DNA of 24,599 bases from a virus, in the IMG/VR virus record IMGVR_UViG_3300035703_000401, positions 1-24,599 of that record, one strand, 5' to 3'. Position 1 is the stretch's first letter, and the number at the start of each line of letters is the position of its first letter. Below are positions 12,774 through 20,356 of the stretch, one piece after another. The notes under the pieces were generated by a model. The model saw nothing but the letters and a program-made list of their open reading frames with translations, did no database searches and was not told the DNA's origin. The translations under genes were made by a program, and so were the position numbers.

Positions 12774-15074
12774 CTAAATTTTGCAACTTTCACAATCTTC
12801 TTCTCCAGATGAACTTAAGATGTCGTCAATTAAATCATTAATATTTTGAGATGGTTCTTTGATCTCATCAGTCTTATTATCATATGTGTTTTGATAATAA
12901 GAAGTCTTCCATCCATACTTATAAGTTGTCAAGAAGTCTTGTGCCATCACACTAACAGGAACTTCGTTATCTGCATAGTTTTCTGGATTATAACTCCAGT
13001 TTCCGGAAATTGCTTGGTCGAAAAACTTCTGCATCACAGCAACAACATTAATATAACCACGATTAGACTCCATATCCCAAAGGAGAGTGTAATTGTTTTT
13101 AAGACTCTGATATTGAGGGACAATCTGCTTAAGAGGTCCTTTTTTGGACTTCTTAACGGACAGGAATCCCCTAGGAGGCTCGATGCCATTGGTGGCATTT
13201 GACACAACGGAACTGCTCTCCGATGGCATTTGTGCGGACAACGTGCTATGTCGTAATCCATATGTCTGAATGTTGGTACGTAAAGTTTCCCAATCATGCT
13301 CTAGTGGGATAGAAGAAATTTCATCTACATCTCTCTTGTATGTATCAATCGGCAGAATTCCATCAGAATATTTTGTTCTCCCAAAGTACTCACAATAACC
13401 CTTTTCTTTGGCAAGTTGATTAGATGCCTTCAGAAGATAATATTGGAATGCCTCAGTTAAACCATGAACTGCATCCCATGCCTCCTGAGAGTCATAATTG
13501 AACCCAAGTTTGGCAAGATAGTGTGCGAGACCAATGAAACCGATTCCAAGGGACCTACGTGCCTTTGTAGCAATCTCTGCTGCCTTTACAGGATAATCCT
13601 GATAATCAATCAGTTCATCCAATCCACGAACAGAAAGATCACAAAGTTCTTCAAGTTCTTCATCAGACTTTACCTTACCGACATTGATGGCAGACAGAAT
13701 GCAAAGAGCAATCTCCCCCATATCATCATCAATATGCTGAAGAGGATCTGTAGGAAGAGTGATCTCCTGGCAAAGATTACTCATATTCACTTTATCCTTA
13801 AAGGATGAGTGAGAGTTGCAGTGATCGATATTCATGATGTAAATACGACCAGTTTCTGCACGTTCTTTCAGAAGATTGAGAATGAGTTCTTGACCTCCGA
13901 TAGTTTTTCTTGGAATAGATGGATCTCGTTCATAACCCACATATAACTCGTCAAATCGATCAGTGCCAAAAGCATCATACAAACCAGGAACGTCGTGGGG
14001 GGAAAAGAGTGAAATCTCTTCGTTTTGGATAAATCGTTCATAGAACAGTTTGCTGATTTGAATAGAGTAATCTAACTTACGAACACGGTTATCTTCAGTT
14101 CCTTTATTGTTCTTAAGGACAAGAATATCTTCTATTTCTTGATGCCAGATTGGAAAATGGACCGTTGCAGATCCACCTCGGATGCCATTTTGAGTGCAGC
14201 ATCGGACAGTTGCCTCAAATTTTTTGAGAAACGGTACAACACCAGTATGGGCAACCTCTCCACCTCTAATTTTACTGTTGATGCCACGGATGCGACCTGC
14301 GTTGATACCGATTCCCGCCCTCTGAGCAACATACCTGCCAATAGCCATGTCACTACTAAAGATGCTGTCGAGGGTGTCATCAACATCAACAAGAACACAG
14401 CTTGCAAATTGTCTAAGAGGTGTTCTAACTCCTGCCATGATGGGAGTTGGGATGTTGATTTTGTGCTTTGAGATTGCATTGTAATACCTATGAACGTAGT
14501 CTAAACGTTTCTCTTTTGGATACTCTGCAAAAATAGTCAGAGCAATCATAATATACATGAACTGGGGAGTTTCGTACACTTTACCAGCACTTCGATCTTG
14601 CACGAGGTACTTATCAACGACTTGACGTAGACCTGCGTAGGTGAAGAGCATGTCACGATCATGGTCGATAAAACCATTGACCTTATCAATATCTTCCTTT
14701 GAATATTTAATAAAGATATCACTATCGTAAATATTTTTCTCAACACAAGAATAAATGTGCTGCTCTAGATGGGGAAATTCTTTGATTCCTCCATAAAGAC
14801 CCTTTCTCAAAGAGAACAGAAGAAGTCTAGCAGCAACAAATTGATAATTTGGATGATCCAAATCAATCAAATCACTAGCACTTCGGATTAAGATTTCTTG
14901 AATCTCTGCCGTAGTAATGCCATCATAGAATTGAATACCAGATTGCATCTCAACTTGACTTGCAGAAACCCCTGCAAGTCCCTTACATGCCTCTTCTACC
15001 ATCAAATGCATCTTGTCTAGATCAAGTGGTTCGATGGATCCATCTCTCTTATTAACTTTTAGTCCGTTGCTCAT
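12774..15074 (-). CDS. nrdA: Ribonucleotide reductase class Ia, alpha subunit
   Basis: Large catalytic subunit, 766 aa, full length. An N-terminal ATP-cone (KVNKRDGSIEPLDLDKMH) is present. Active-site features match E. coli NrdA: ASCVLVD (Cys225 equivalent), SNLCQEITLP (Asn437, Cys439 and Glu441 equivalents) and IALCILSA (Cys462 equivalent). The C-terminus ends DCESCKI, keeping the redox-shuttle cysteine pair. The ATG at 15074 is chosen because MSNGLKVNKRDGS aligns with the family start and gives an ATGA overlap with the primase stop; 15 extra codons upstream have no support. It is cotranscribed with gp61 and nrdB. Confidence 0.97.
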   Translation of the reverse strand: MSNGLKVNKRDGSIEPLDLDKMHLMVEEACKGLAGVSASQVEMQSGIQFYDGITTAEIQEILIRSASDLIDLDHPNYQFVAARLLLFSLRKGLYGGIKEFPHLEQHIYSCVEKNIYDSDIFIKYSKEDIDKVNGFIDHDRDMLFTYAGLRQVVDKYLVQDRSAGKVYETPQFMYIMIALTIFAEYPKEKRLDYVHRYYNAISKHKINIPTPIMAGVRTPLRQFASCVLVDVDDTLDSIFSSDMAIGRYVAQRAGIGINAGRIRGINSKIRGGEVAHTGVVPFLKKFEATVRCCTQNGIRGGSATVHFPIWHQEIEDILVLKNNKGTEDNRVRKLDYSIQISKLFYERFIQNEEISLFSPHDVPGLYDAFGTDRFDELYVGYERDPSIPRKTIGGQELILNLLKERAETGRIYIMNIDHCNSHSSFKDKVNMSNLCQEITLPTDPLQHIDDDMGEIALCILSAINVGKVKSDEELEELCDLSVRGLDELIDYQDYPVKAAEIATKARRSLGIGFIGLAHYLAKLGFNYDSQEAWDAVHGLTEAFQYYLLKASNQLAKEKGYCEYFGRTKYSDGILPIDTYKRDVDEISSIPLEHDWETLRTNIQTYGLRHSTLSAQMPSESSSVVSNATNGIEPPRGFLSVKKSKKGPLKQIVPQYQSLKNNYTLLWDMESNRGYINVVAVMQKFFDQAISGNWSYNPENYADNEVPVSVMAQDFLTTYKYGWKTSYYQNTYDNKTDEIKEPSQNINDLIDDILSSSGEEDCESCKI

Positions 15075-16072
15075 ACTCGTTTCCAACCAATAAGTTTTGC
15101 TTTTGCTTCTAATCCACAATAAGTGTTTGATTTTAACATAGACTGAACGTTTAGTCCAGACAAAATCATATCATTAATATCCTTTTGCTGGATATCATTA
15201 GGCCAAATGACGATGGGCAATTTTAATTCAATTGCTTTTGTCATCTTATCAACAATCTGTTTATTCCGTTTTTCATTATCATAAACAACTACAAAATCAA
15301 CTTCATAATTCGAAAGTAAAAACATATGATCGATATCAGAACCAACCATAGCAATTGAGTTGTCTATAAACATACTATCAAAAGGACCTTCAACAATATA
15401 AACTGTCTTGTCCCAATCAACATTATCTAGTCCATAAATTTTTGGATGTGAATCATTCAAAATGATTGTAATGTATTTAACCTTCGAATTTTTCTTCAAA
15501 CTTCTTCCTTGAAATCCAAAGATTTCACCTTTGTTTATTAAAGGAATAATAATCCTCGGTTCATCATTTTCAATGGAAGTAAATGTTTGCTTTTGAGAAT
15601 TAGTCCATTCTTTAAATTTATCACAATAATATAATTGCGATAGATATTTTTCTGGAATTTTTCTACTACTTAAATACTTTTTTGCGGTATGATCTTCCGG
15701 AAGTTCTAATATAGTAGGAAGATCAAAAGACTTTTTTGAAAATTTTGGAGCAGTAAAATTGAATTTTGGATCAGCAGTGTTTGAGTTTTTTCCAGTCAAT
15801 CCATTTTTATACCTCTCCATTACATATTGATCGTAAAGGACGTTATCCATATCCTTTAAGAAGTTTGTAAAAGACCTAGATACACCACAATTATGACACT
15901 TGTAATTGTGATCGTTCTTTGACTGGTAGATGTACCCCCTTGCTTTGTTTTTATACCTCTGCGAATCTCCACAGTAAGGGCATCTGAAATTATAAAGATT
16001 GTTTTTTACTTGCTTAAATTTTTGAAGCCTAGATGAAATAAGTCCAATGTATTTGGAGTCAACAAAACTCAT
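15071..16072 (-). CDS. 61: DNA primase, T4 gp61-like
   Basis: A 333-residue primase with an N-terminal zinc-binding domain (Cys31, Cys34, Cys59 and Cys62; CPYCGDSQ and CHNCG) and a TOPRIM-type catalytic core: VYIVEGPFDSMF with Glu228, followed by VDFVVVYDNEKRNKQ with Asp264. T4 gp61 works with gp41 helicase at the fork, making RNA primers for lagging-strand synthesis. Full length compared with T4 gp61 (about 340 aa). It is the first gene of the gp61-nrdA-nrdB operon and is preceded by a sigma70-type promoter. gp41 lies about 5.5 kb away in this window. Confidence 0.92.
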   Translation of the reverse strand: MSFVDSKYIGLISSRLQKFKQVKNNLYNFRCPYCGDSQRYKNKARGYIYQSKNDHNYKCHNCGVSRSFTNFLKDMDNVLYDQYVMERYKNGLTGKNSNTADPKFNFTAPKFSKKSFDLPTILELPEDHTAKKYLSSRKIPEKYLSQLYYCDKFKEWTNSQKQTFTSIENDEPRIIIPLINKGEIFGFQGRSLKKNSKVKYITIILNDSHPKIYGLDNVDWDKTVYIVEGPFDSMFIDNSIAMVGSDIDHMFLLSNYEVDFVVVYDNEKRNKQIVDKMTKAIELKLPIVIWPNDIQQKDINDMILSGLNVQSMLKSNTYCGLEAKAKLIGWKRV

Positions 16073-16083
16073 TACAAGATAAT

Positions 16084-16497
16084 CTATTTGCTAGATTCTA
16101 TTCTAGCAGGTTGCTGGTCTGGTGTCAAGATATCCACCACTATATGAGATTGTGATACTGCGAAAGATAAGAGAATTGCTGCTCCTGCAATTATCCAACG
16201 AAATTTTCCAAGGTCTTCTACTTTAGTCTCTAATGAATCAATTCTTTTAGAAACTACTTCATGCTGATCTTTATTTTCTATTTTTAATTCTTCAATTAAT
16301 CTTCCAACATAATCATCTGCTCTATGGCACTGTTCTATCTTTTCCTCATGAACAGCCAACATCTTACTGATATTCTGACTTGTCCTTCCCATAATCTGAA
16401 TTGCTTCATCTATCTTTTTCAATAGCAATTCATAAGATGAAAGTCTTTCTTCGAGCACGGCAATTTTGGTGTCTGCAGAAGTATTTTGGTTAAACAT
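16084..16497 (-). CDS. Coiled-coil protein with C-terminal membrane helix
   Basis: A 137-residue protein. Residues about 10-95 are a long amphipathic, heptad-like helix (KIAVLEERLSSYELLLKKI, later KRIDSLETKVEDLGK), followed by a single hydrophobic segment at about 100-120 (WIIAGAAILLSFAVSQ) and a short polar tail. This resembles XhlA- or spanin-like small membrane proteins, but no family is confidently recognised. A membrane-anchored role late in infection is possible. The promoter for gp61 lies within its 3' end. Its start codon is 1 bp from the stop of the next upstream gene. Confidence 0.7.
   Translation of the reverse strand: MFNQNTSADTKIAVLEERLSSYELLLKKIDEAIQIMGRTSQNISKMLAVHEEKIEQCHRADDYVGRLIEELKIENKDQHEVVSKRIDSLETKVEDLGKFRWIIAGAAILLSFAVSQSHIVVDILTPDQQPARIESSK
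16090..16107 (-). repeat. Inverted repeat overlapping the gp61 promoter -10 box
   Basis: Perfect 6-bp inverted repeat GCTAGA/TCTAGC around ATAGAA. It covers the -10 box of the gp61 promoter, so it may be an operator or a leader hairpin. Confidence 0.5.
16100..16128 (-). promoter_or_regulatory. sigma70-type promoter for gp61-nrdA-nrdB
   Basis: TTGACA (16128-16123), 17 bp, TAGAAT (16105-16100) on the minus strand, inside the 3' end of the coiled-coil gene. The primase ATG is 27 bp below the -10 box. This promoter lacks the TAGG element. Confidence 0.75.
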
Positions 16498-16707
16498 TTA
16501 CTTGGACCGTCTTTGTACCTTTGCTAAATTTTTAAAAAAAGGATTCCAAGTTCTATGCTTCTTTTTACGTAAATCAACTGGTGGATTTCCAGGATCTGCC
16601 TCAGGAGTTCCTGCAATCTTACCAGTACCAAGATTCATTGTTGGAGCATCTTCACGTAAATTTGTTCTAATAATATTTATTATTTCGTTTAATTTGTCCG
16701 ATTTCAT
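16498..16707 (-). CDS. Small basic hypothetical protein (69 aa)
   Basis: The N-terminus is a helix (MKSDKLNEIINIIRTNLRED), followed by a glycine/proline-rich linker (MNLGTGKIAGTPEADPGNPP) and a basic tail (DLRKKKHRTWNPFFKNLAKVQRRSK). This layout, including the glycine-rich MNLGTG segment, is familiar from small proteins of cyanophages, but I cannot name a function. The basic tail could bind DNA. It follows the 123-aa gene with a 1-bp gap and precedes the coiled-coil gene by 0 bp, so the three are probably cotranscribed from the late promoter upstream of the Ig-like gene. Confidence 0.7.
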   Translation of the reverse strand: MKSDKLNEIINIIRTNLREDAPTMNLGTGKIAGTPEADPGNPPVDLRKKKHRTWNPFFKNLAKVQRRSK

Positions 16708-16708
16708 T

Positions 16709-17080
16709 TTAGATTGAATTTAGGATATCTAAACATTTATGGTCTATGGGTATATCGTCGATCATCGACTTTGGATATTCCGGAATTCTATTCAAAAATA
16801 ATAAAAATGTCTTAATAGAAGACCACAGTTCCCTCTCTAATTTATAAAAGAGAAGTGGAACTGCGGCATCATTAAAGACATTAAATATGATAATGAAGTG
16901 GTTAATTAAAAGATCAACTCTCAATTCACCACCTCTTACATATTTCCGAAGCAGTTTCTTTATATACTTAAATCTACTTAAGTCTTCAAAGAAATCATCT
17001 TGCGTAACTGCTTGAGGATTATCATAATATTTAATAGCAAACAATATATAATTCTCTTCGTTCAACTCATCAAACTTCAT
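16709..17080 (-). CDS. Conserved hypothetical protein (123 aa)
   Basis: A largely helical protein beginning MKFDELNEENYILFAIKYYD, with FEDLSRFKYIKKLLRKYVRGGELR and a hydrophobic LINHFIIIFNVFND stretch. No catalytic motif, signal peptide or transmembrane segment is certain; the hydrophobic stretch is more likely a buried helix. I do not recognise a function. It starts 6 bp after the Ig-like structural gene and has no own promoter, so it is probably a late gene. A neck, tail or scaffold-accessory role would fit the context, but this is a guess. Confidence 0.7.
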   Translation of the reverse strand: MKFDELNEENYILFAIKYYDNPQAVTQDDFFEDLSRFKYIKKLLRKYVRGGELRVDLLINHFIIIFNVFNDAAVPLLFYKLERELWSSIKTFLLFLNRIPEYPKSMIDDIPIDHKCLDILNSI

Positions 17081-17086
17081 ATATTA

Positions 17087-17923
17087 TCAGCTAACGGTCA
17101 TTGTTGCAATTCCAGAAGTCGAGGACACATCTCCAGAGGTAAGAACGACACGATACTTATAATTATTCTTGCTTGCATCAGTATTCGCAATGCTTACACT
17201 AGTTGAGGTTTGACCCGCAAGGTTAGCAAATGTTCCGGTATTAGGATCCTGTTGCCACTGATAAGAAAGTGGTGCATAAGTAGGAGTAATTGATGCACTT
17301 ACACTAAACGTTGCAGTTGCTGTAGTTCCAACACCTACTGATTGTGGTTGAGTGAGAATTGAAATAACGGCATCAACATATACAGAATCGTCAGCAGCAT
17401 CACCAGCAGCAATATATGTTGGAAGAGTTCCACCAGTGATTTCCGACATAGCAACAAGAGTTTCTGATTTAACTCTCAAGTTACCGTGCATATCGACATA
17501 AGTATGAACGCCAACCCATCCTGCGTGTGCTACAGCATATTTAGTTGTTGTTGCTGCTCCTGCCTCATTTACATCAACACCATACACAACATTGGTAGAA
17601 GATGAATTTCCTGCCCCAATAATTGTTGCATAATTTATGTCCTCAAGGGTATAGATTGGTCTTTCAGTAATCGAATATCCAATTCCAGAAATTGCTGCTC
17701 CAGACAAGTATTGAGTAGTAGCAATTGAAATCGAAGTATCCGATGTAATTGCAGAAATTACTGCAGAACCAAAAGTTCCACCAGCTCCAATTACAATTAC
17801 ATCGCCAGTGGAAATTCCAGCAGCAGTGAATGAAGTTCCGGTTCCGGTGATAGTTTTATTTCCATAATTAACTGCGATTGTTCCTACAGAATAAAGACTA
17901 TCTGATTTTCCCCAAAGAGCCAT
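17087..17923 (-). CDS. Structural protein with C-terminal Ig-like domain
   Basis: A 278-residue protein rich in Gly, Ser, Thr and Ala. The N-terminus (MALWGKSDSLYSVGTIAVNY) and the repeated short beta-strand segments resemble cyanophage virion structural proteins. The last ~90 residues (ILTQPQSVGVGTTATATFSV, SYQWQQDPNTG, YKYRVVLTSGD) form a typical phage Ig-like domain with the conserved tryptophan and tyrosine. Ig-like domains decorate capsids and tails (for example T4 Hoc) and can bind surface carbohydrate. An exact late promoter is 34 bp upstream. It is full length by appearance; its exact place in the virion is unknown. Confidence 0.8.
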   Translation of the reverse strand: MALWGKSDSLYSVGTIAVNYGNKTITGTGTSFTAAGISTGDVIVIGAGGTFGSAVISAITSDTSISIATTQYLSGAAISGIGYSITERPIYTLEDINYATIIGAGNSSSTNVVYGVDVNEAGAATTTKYAVAHAGWVGVHTYVDMHGNLRVKSETLVAMSEITGGTLPTYIAAGDAADDSVYVDAVISILTQPQSVGVGTTATATFSVSASITPTYAPLSYQWQQDPNTGTFANLAGQTSTSVSIANTDASKNNYKYRVVLTSGDVSSTSGIATMTVS

Positions 17924-17957
17924 TTGTTTTACCTAACTAATTTTTTTATTCTTGAAT

Positions 17958-17965
17958 TATTTATA
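17958..17965 (-). promoter_or_regulatory. Late promoter (TATAAATA) for Ig-like structural gene
   Basis: Exact TATAAATA on the minus strand, 34 bp before the ATG and directly after the T-tract of a hairpin terminator. Confidence 0.85.
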
Positions 17966-17990
17966 AAAATGGGGGAGTGAGTTCTCCCCC
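17966..17990 (-). terminator. Rho-independent terminator before Ig-like gene
   Basis: A 7-bp GC-rich stem GGGGGAG/CTCCCCC with a 6-nt loop, followed by ATTTT and then the late promoter. It lies 27 bp after the stop codon of the 56-aa gene. Confidence 0.8.
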
Positions 17991-18017
17991 CAGTAATTTT
18001 AGTGTGAATAGTAATTA

Positions 18018-18188
18018 TCAACCTTTCTTTAAAAGGGACTTTCTTACCGTAGATGCAATTACATCATCAATATCATTATCTGTAGATTGAACGTACTTAT
18101 CAATCAAATCACAAACTAATTTTTTAGTTTTTCTATTAGATGCTAAAGAAAAAAGTAAAGGTCTGACTAAACTTACAGCTACTCCCAT
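18018..18188 (-). CDS. Small conserved hypothetical protein (56 aa)
   Basis: From the ATG at 18188 the product is MGVAVSLVRPLLFSLASNRK..., with helix-forming KKLVCDLIDKYVQSTDNDIDDVIASTVRKSLL at the C-terminus. This resembles small cyanophage proteins with a 'aL....ST.N..DD..v..vR.aL' pattern that I have no function for. An in-frame ATG 14 codons upstream (18230) would overlap the preceding gene, but an AAGAGG Shine-Dalgarno sequence lies 6 bp before 18188, so the shorter form is chosen. It is probably cotranscribed with the acidic repeat protein and ends at the terminator downstream. Confidence 0.75.
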   Translation of the reverse strand: MGVAVSLVRPLLFSLASNRKTKKLVCDLIDKYVQSTDNDIDDVIASTVRKSLLKKG

Positions 18189-18222
18189 GATTACCTCTTG
18201 TATTATCCTATTATATAGGAAA

Positions 18223-18975
18223 TCACCCATTAATATTATATCTATTTTGAAGATATAATATTACTGATTCATTTGTAGATCCAGATTGTGCTTTTGCTTT
18301 TGCAAGTTGAACATCAGCAAGTTCTTTTTTGACTTGCATCTGAGCTGCTCTTCTCTTGGCAGAAGAATCTACAGTTACAGTTTCTGCATCACCTTTAGGT
18401 GGAATGGCAGTTGAGTTTGCTTCATCAATACTTGGTTTTGTATTGATTTTATTTTCTACATTTCTAACATCAAGTTTTTTATTCTTTCTAACCTTACCAG
18501 GTTCAACCTCTTCCTTTCTCATTGCCTTTTTGATGGCACGATATTTTACCTTTGGTCCTTTTGGTGAATTTGCTGCTAGATAAATTTTTGCTGCTCTCTT
18601 TCTGCTCTCTTTATCATCAGAATCAGCAAGTTCATCTGACTTTTTCATCATACGACCATATGGAAGTGGTTGTTCTCCACTCTTTTCTGTAAGAATATCG
18701 AGTTCAACCTCTTCCTTTCTCATTGCCTTTTTGATGGCACGATCTTTTACTCCAGCATACTCATCTGCTTCATCTTCTACTTCACCGTCACCATCATAAT
18801 CTTTAGACTTTTTTCCAGTCTTCTTATACTTATGCTCTTCATCTTCACCAGCATCATCTTCATCATCATCTTCCTTCTCGGATTCCTTTTTACCTTCAGT
18901 TAAGGTATAAGGATCTTCAATATTAAAAAATGGTTCTCTAAGTTCTTTAAAAGAATCAGTCCAAATGTTAGTCAT
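18223..18975 (-). CDS. Acidic modular virion-type protein with duplicated segment
   Basis: A 250-residue protein that is strongly acidic at the N-terminus (EKEDDDEDDAGEDEEH) and basic later. DYDGDGEVEDEADEYAGV (about 59-76) reads like an EF-hand or dockerin-type calcium loop (DxDGDGxxE). The segment RAIKKAMRKEEVE occurs twice, encoded by a 42-bp perfect repeat. The EEVEL-type linkers resemble those in the HAD-domain protein. TLTEG near residue 27 fits the T4 prohead-protease cleavage rule. It is probably a capsid-associated or internal protein; the function is unknown. A 7-of-8 late-promoter match lies 25 bp upstream. Confidence 0.7.
   Translation of the reverse strand: MTNIWTDSFKELREPFFNIEDPYTLTEGKKESEKEDDDEDDAGEDEEHKYKKTGKKSKDYDGDGEVEDEADEYAGVKDRAIKKAMRKEEVELDILTEKSGEQPLPYGRMMKKSDELADSDDKESRKRAAKIYLAANSPKGPKVKYRAIKKAMRKEEVEPGKVRKNKKLDVRNVENKINTKPSIDEANSTAIPPKGDAETVTVDSSAKRRAAQMQVKKELADVQLAKAKAQSGSTNESVILYLQNRYNING
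18501..18542. repeat. 42-bp direct repeat, copy 1
   Basis: Identical over 42 bp to 18702-18743 and displaced by 201 bp (67 codons), so both copies are read in the same frame of the acidic protein. Similarity continues with single mismatches for several more bases. Confidence 0.9.
18702..18743. repeat. 42-bp direct repeat, copy 2
   Basis: Second copy of the in-frame repeat. It encodes most of the RAIKKAMRKEEVE module that follows the calcium-loop-like segment. Perfect DNA identity suggests a recent duplication or gene conversion. Confidence 0.9.
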
Positions 18976-19000
18976 TGATTTTCTGTGCTTTTGCTTCTTT

Positions 19001-19008
19001 TATTTATT
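19001..19008 (-). promoter_or_regulatory. Possible degenerate late promoter
   Basis: AATAAATA on the minus strand (7 of 8 to TATAAATA), 25 bp before the acidic-protein ATG, in the short gap after the nucleotidyltransferase gene. Confidence 0.45.
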
Positions 19009-19010
19009 TG

Positions 19011-20135
19011 TCAGTTAACTTCACAAACATCCTTTATCCAAGATTTAAACATTATACCATCATCAGTTACACAAATTAGATGGTTTGTCCCAGATCTAAT
19101 AATATTACCACGAAGTCCTGTATTACAATTCTCCACTAAAGACCCAACAGTAAATATTTTTTTAGTGACATAATTTTCACGAAGACCTCTCCAATCCAAA
19201 TCTGGAGAAATTTCCCAAATAGAATAACCTTCTTTAATATTCATAGCATCTCTCAAATCCATAAAGAGTTGCTTAATTATTGATTCATCAACATTTGAAG
19301 GCATTGTTTTTTTAAAGGTCTGATAATCCCCTTCTGCAGCAGAACTTCTAGCAACAGAAGATGTCCCAGTTTCGGAATCAGAGTCTTTTGGTCCCGCAGA
19401 AACTACGTTAATTGATTGGAACTGATATAACTGTCCGTTTGCCTTTGCAGTCAAACTATCAAGTTCAGCAACTCTTTCCTCTCCACAGACTACATTGGCA
19501 GAAGTATATCCTTCTTGATTTAAGAAGGTCAGTGCATCAAATACAGTGTTAAACTCATCACTGTCAATAATCCGATCAGCATAATCAGGAAACATTTCCT
19601 TCATATATTGGATCTTTAATTCAGGATCCAATGGATTTCTTTTTTTATCCTGCGTTCTACTTGGGAATATATAAAAGTTTCCTCCAGCAGATACTTGAGA
19701 CATTGCTTTAAACAATGCTTCGTGTCCTTTGGTTGGAGGATTGAACTTACCGAAGGCAACGGTAACTATATCATCACGAACTTGCTGTTGAGATTGACCG
19801 TATCCAGATGCTGAAGAAGATGCTGCTGAAGCAGCAGAAGATCTCTGAGATGCTGCTTGAGGGGTTTTGCCAAGTCTTACTTTTCCCCCTTTATAAGAAG
19901 AAGGTTTCTTACCAGTAATGGTTGCTGGTTCTTGCCTTTCAGTCTCATCCCTATCTTTCTTCTGAGATGCCTTTCCACTAAAGACTTTAAGTTGTCCCTT
20001 TATAGTTTTTGCTACTAACTTTCCCTTTGAATCATACCAGTCTCCGTGACCGTTTCCCACAAGTCCCATCCTTTTCGCTTGAGCGGATGCTTGTGTTTCT
20101 ACTGCTTCTTTGATAAAGGTTAAGAAAGTTTTCAT
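19011..20135 (-). CDS. Nucleotidyltransferase with internal-protein-like N-terminus
   Basis: A 374-residue protein with several parts. Residues 1-11 (MKTFLTFIKEA) closely resemble the capsid-targeting sequence of T4 internal proteins (MKTYQEFIAEA), cut by prohead protease after Glu. Residues 17-52 form a small GLVGNGHGDWYDSKGKLVAK module, followed by a Ser/Ala-rich linker. Residues 121-280 are a cytidylyltransferase/NMNAT-like domain: VTVAFGKFNPPTKGHEAL (TxGH, 135-138), FPSRTQDKKRNPL, and GTSSVARSSAAEGD (257-270) in place of the family's ISSTxVR motif. Residues 325-374 may be an SH3-like barrel. The substrate is unknown. It is translationally coupled (4-bp overlap) to the 74-aa gene. Confidence 0.8.
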   Translation of the reverse strand: MKTFLTFIKEAVETQASAQAKRMGLVGNGHGDWYDSKGKLVAKTIKGQLKVFSGKASQKKDRDETERQEPATITGKKPSSYKGGKVRLGKTPQAASQRSSAASAASSSASGYGQSQQQVRDDIVTVAFGKFNPPTKGHEALFKAMSQVSAGGNFYIFPSRTQDKKRNPLDPELKIQYMKEMFPDYADRIIDSDEFNTVFDALTFLNQEGYTSANVVCGEERVAELDSLTAKANGQLYQFQSINVVSAGPKDSDSETGTSSVARSSAAEGDYQTFKKTMPSNVDESIIKQLFMDLRDAMNIKEGYSIWEISPDLDWRGLRENYVTKKIFTVGSLVENCNTGLRGNIIRSGTNHLICVTDDGIMFKSWIKDVCEVN

Positions 20136-20356
20136 TTATTAATTTGAGAATATATAAAGTCTTGATTATCAAGAATATAGTTGAGACCTGATTTTTTCAA
20201 TTGTAAGTATTTATCTTTCTTGTCTTTTGTATCTTGATTAGATTCAATAAAAGATATAAAAAACCTAGAAAAATTTTCTATGGTCCTTCTTTTCAATTGT
20301 TTAATACGAACTTTAGTCTTGTATATTTGTATTAATTCTAAAAATAATTGCTTCAT
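20132..20356 (-). CDS. Small hypothetical protein (74 aa)
   Basis: A lysine-rich helical protein, MKQLFLELIQIYKTKVRIKQLKRR..., with a C-terminal YLQLKKSGLNYILDNQDFIYSQINK. No signal peptide or recognised family. It overlaps both neighbours by 4 bp (ATGA), so it is a fixed part of the three-gene cassette with the PD-(D/E)XK candidate and the nucleotidyltransferase. It may be a partner of one of them, but nothing in the sequence proves this. Confidence 0.75.
   Translation of the reverse strand: MKQLFLELIQIYKTKVRIKQLKRRTIENFSRFFISFIESNQDTKDKKDKYLQLKKSGLNYILDNQDFIYSQINK

Noticed and set aside
12752-12793. Longer nrdB start overlapping nrdA
   Set aside because: The extra residues have no match to the family N-terminus, and a good Shine-Dalgarno sequence supports the internal ATG.
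12908-12934. TTGACA inside nrdA as a possible promoter
   Set aside because: No TATAAT-like box lies at 16-18 bp from it, and the operon promoter is upstream of gp61.
14132-14479. Open frames on both strands inside nrdA
   Set aside because: nrdA is complete and strongly conserved across this region; no start signals or family motifs support the alternative frames.
16668-16681. AATAAATA-like sequence inside the 69-aa gene
   Set aside because: It is inside a coding region and no start codon follows at the usual distance; such matches are common in AT-rich DNA.
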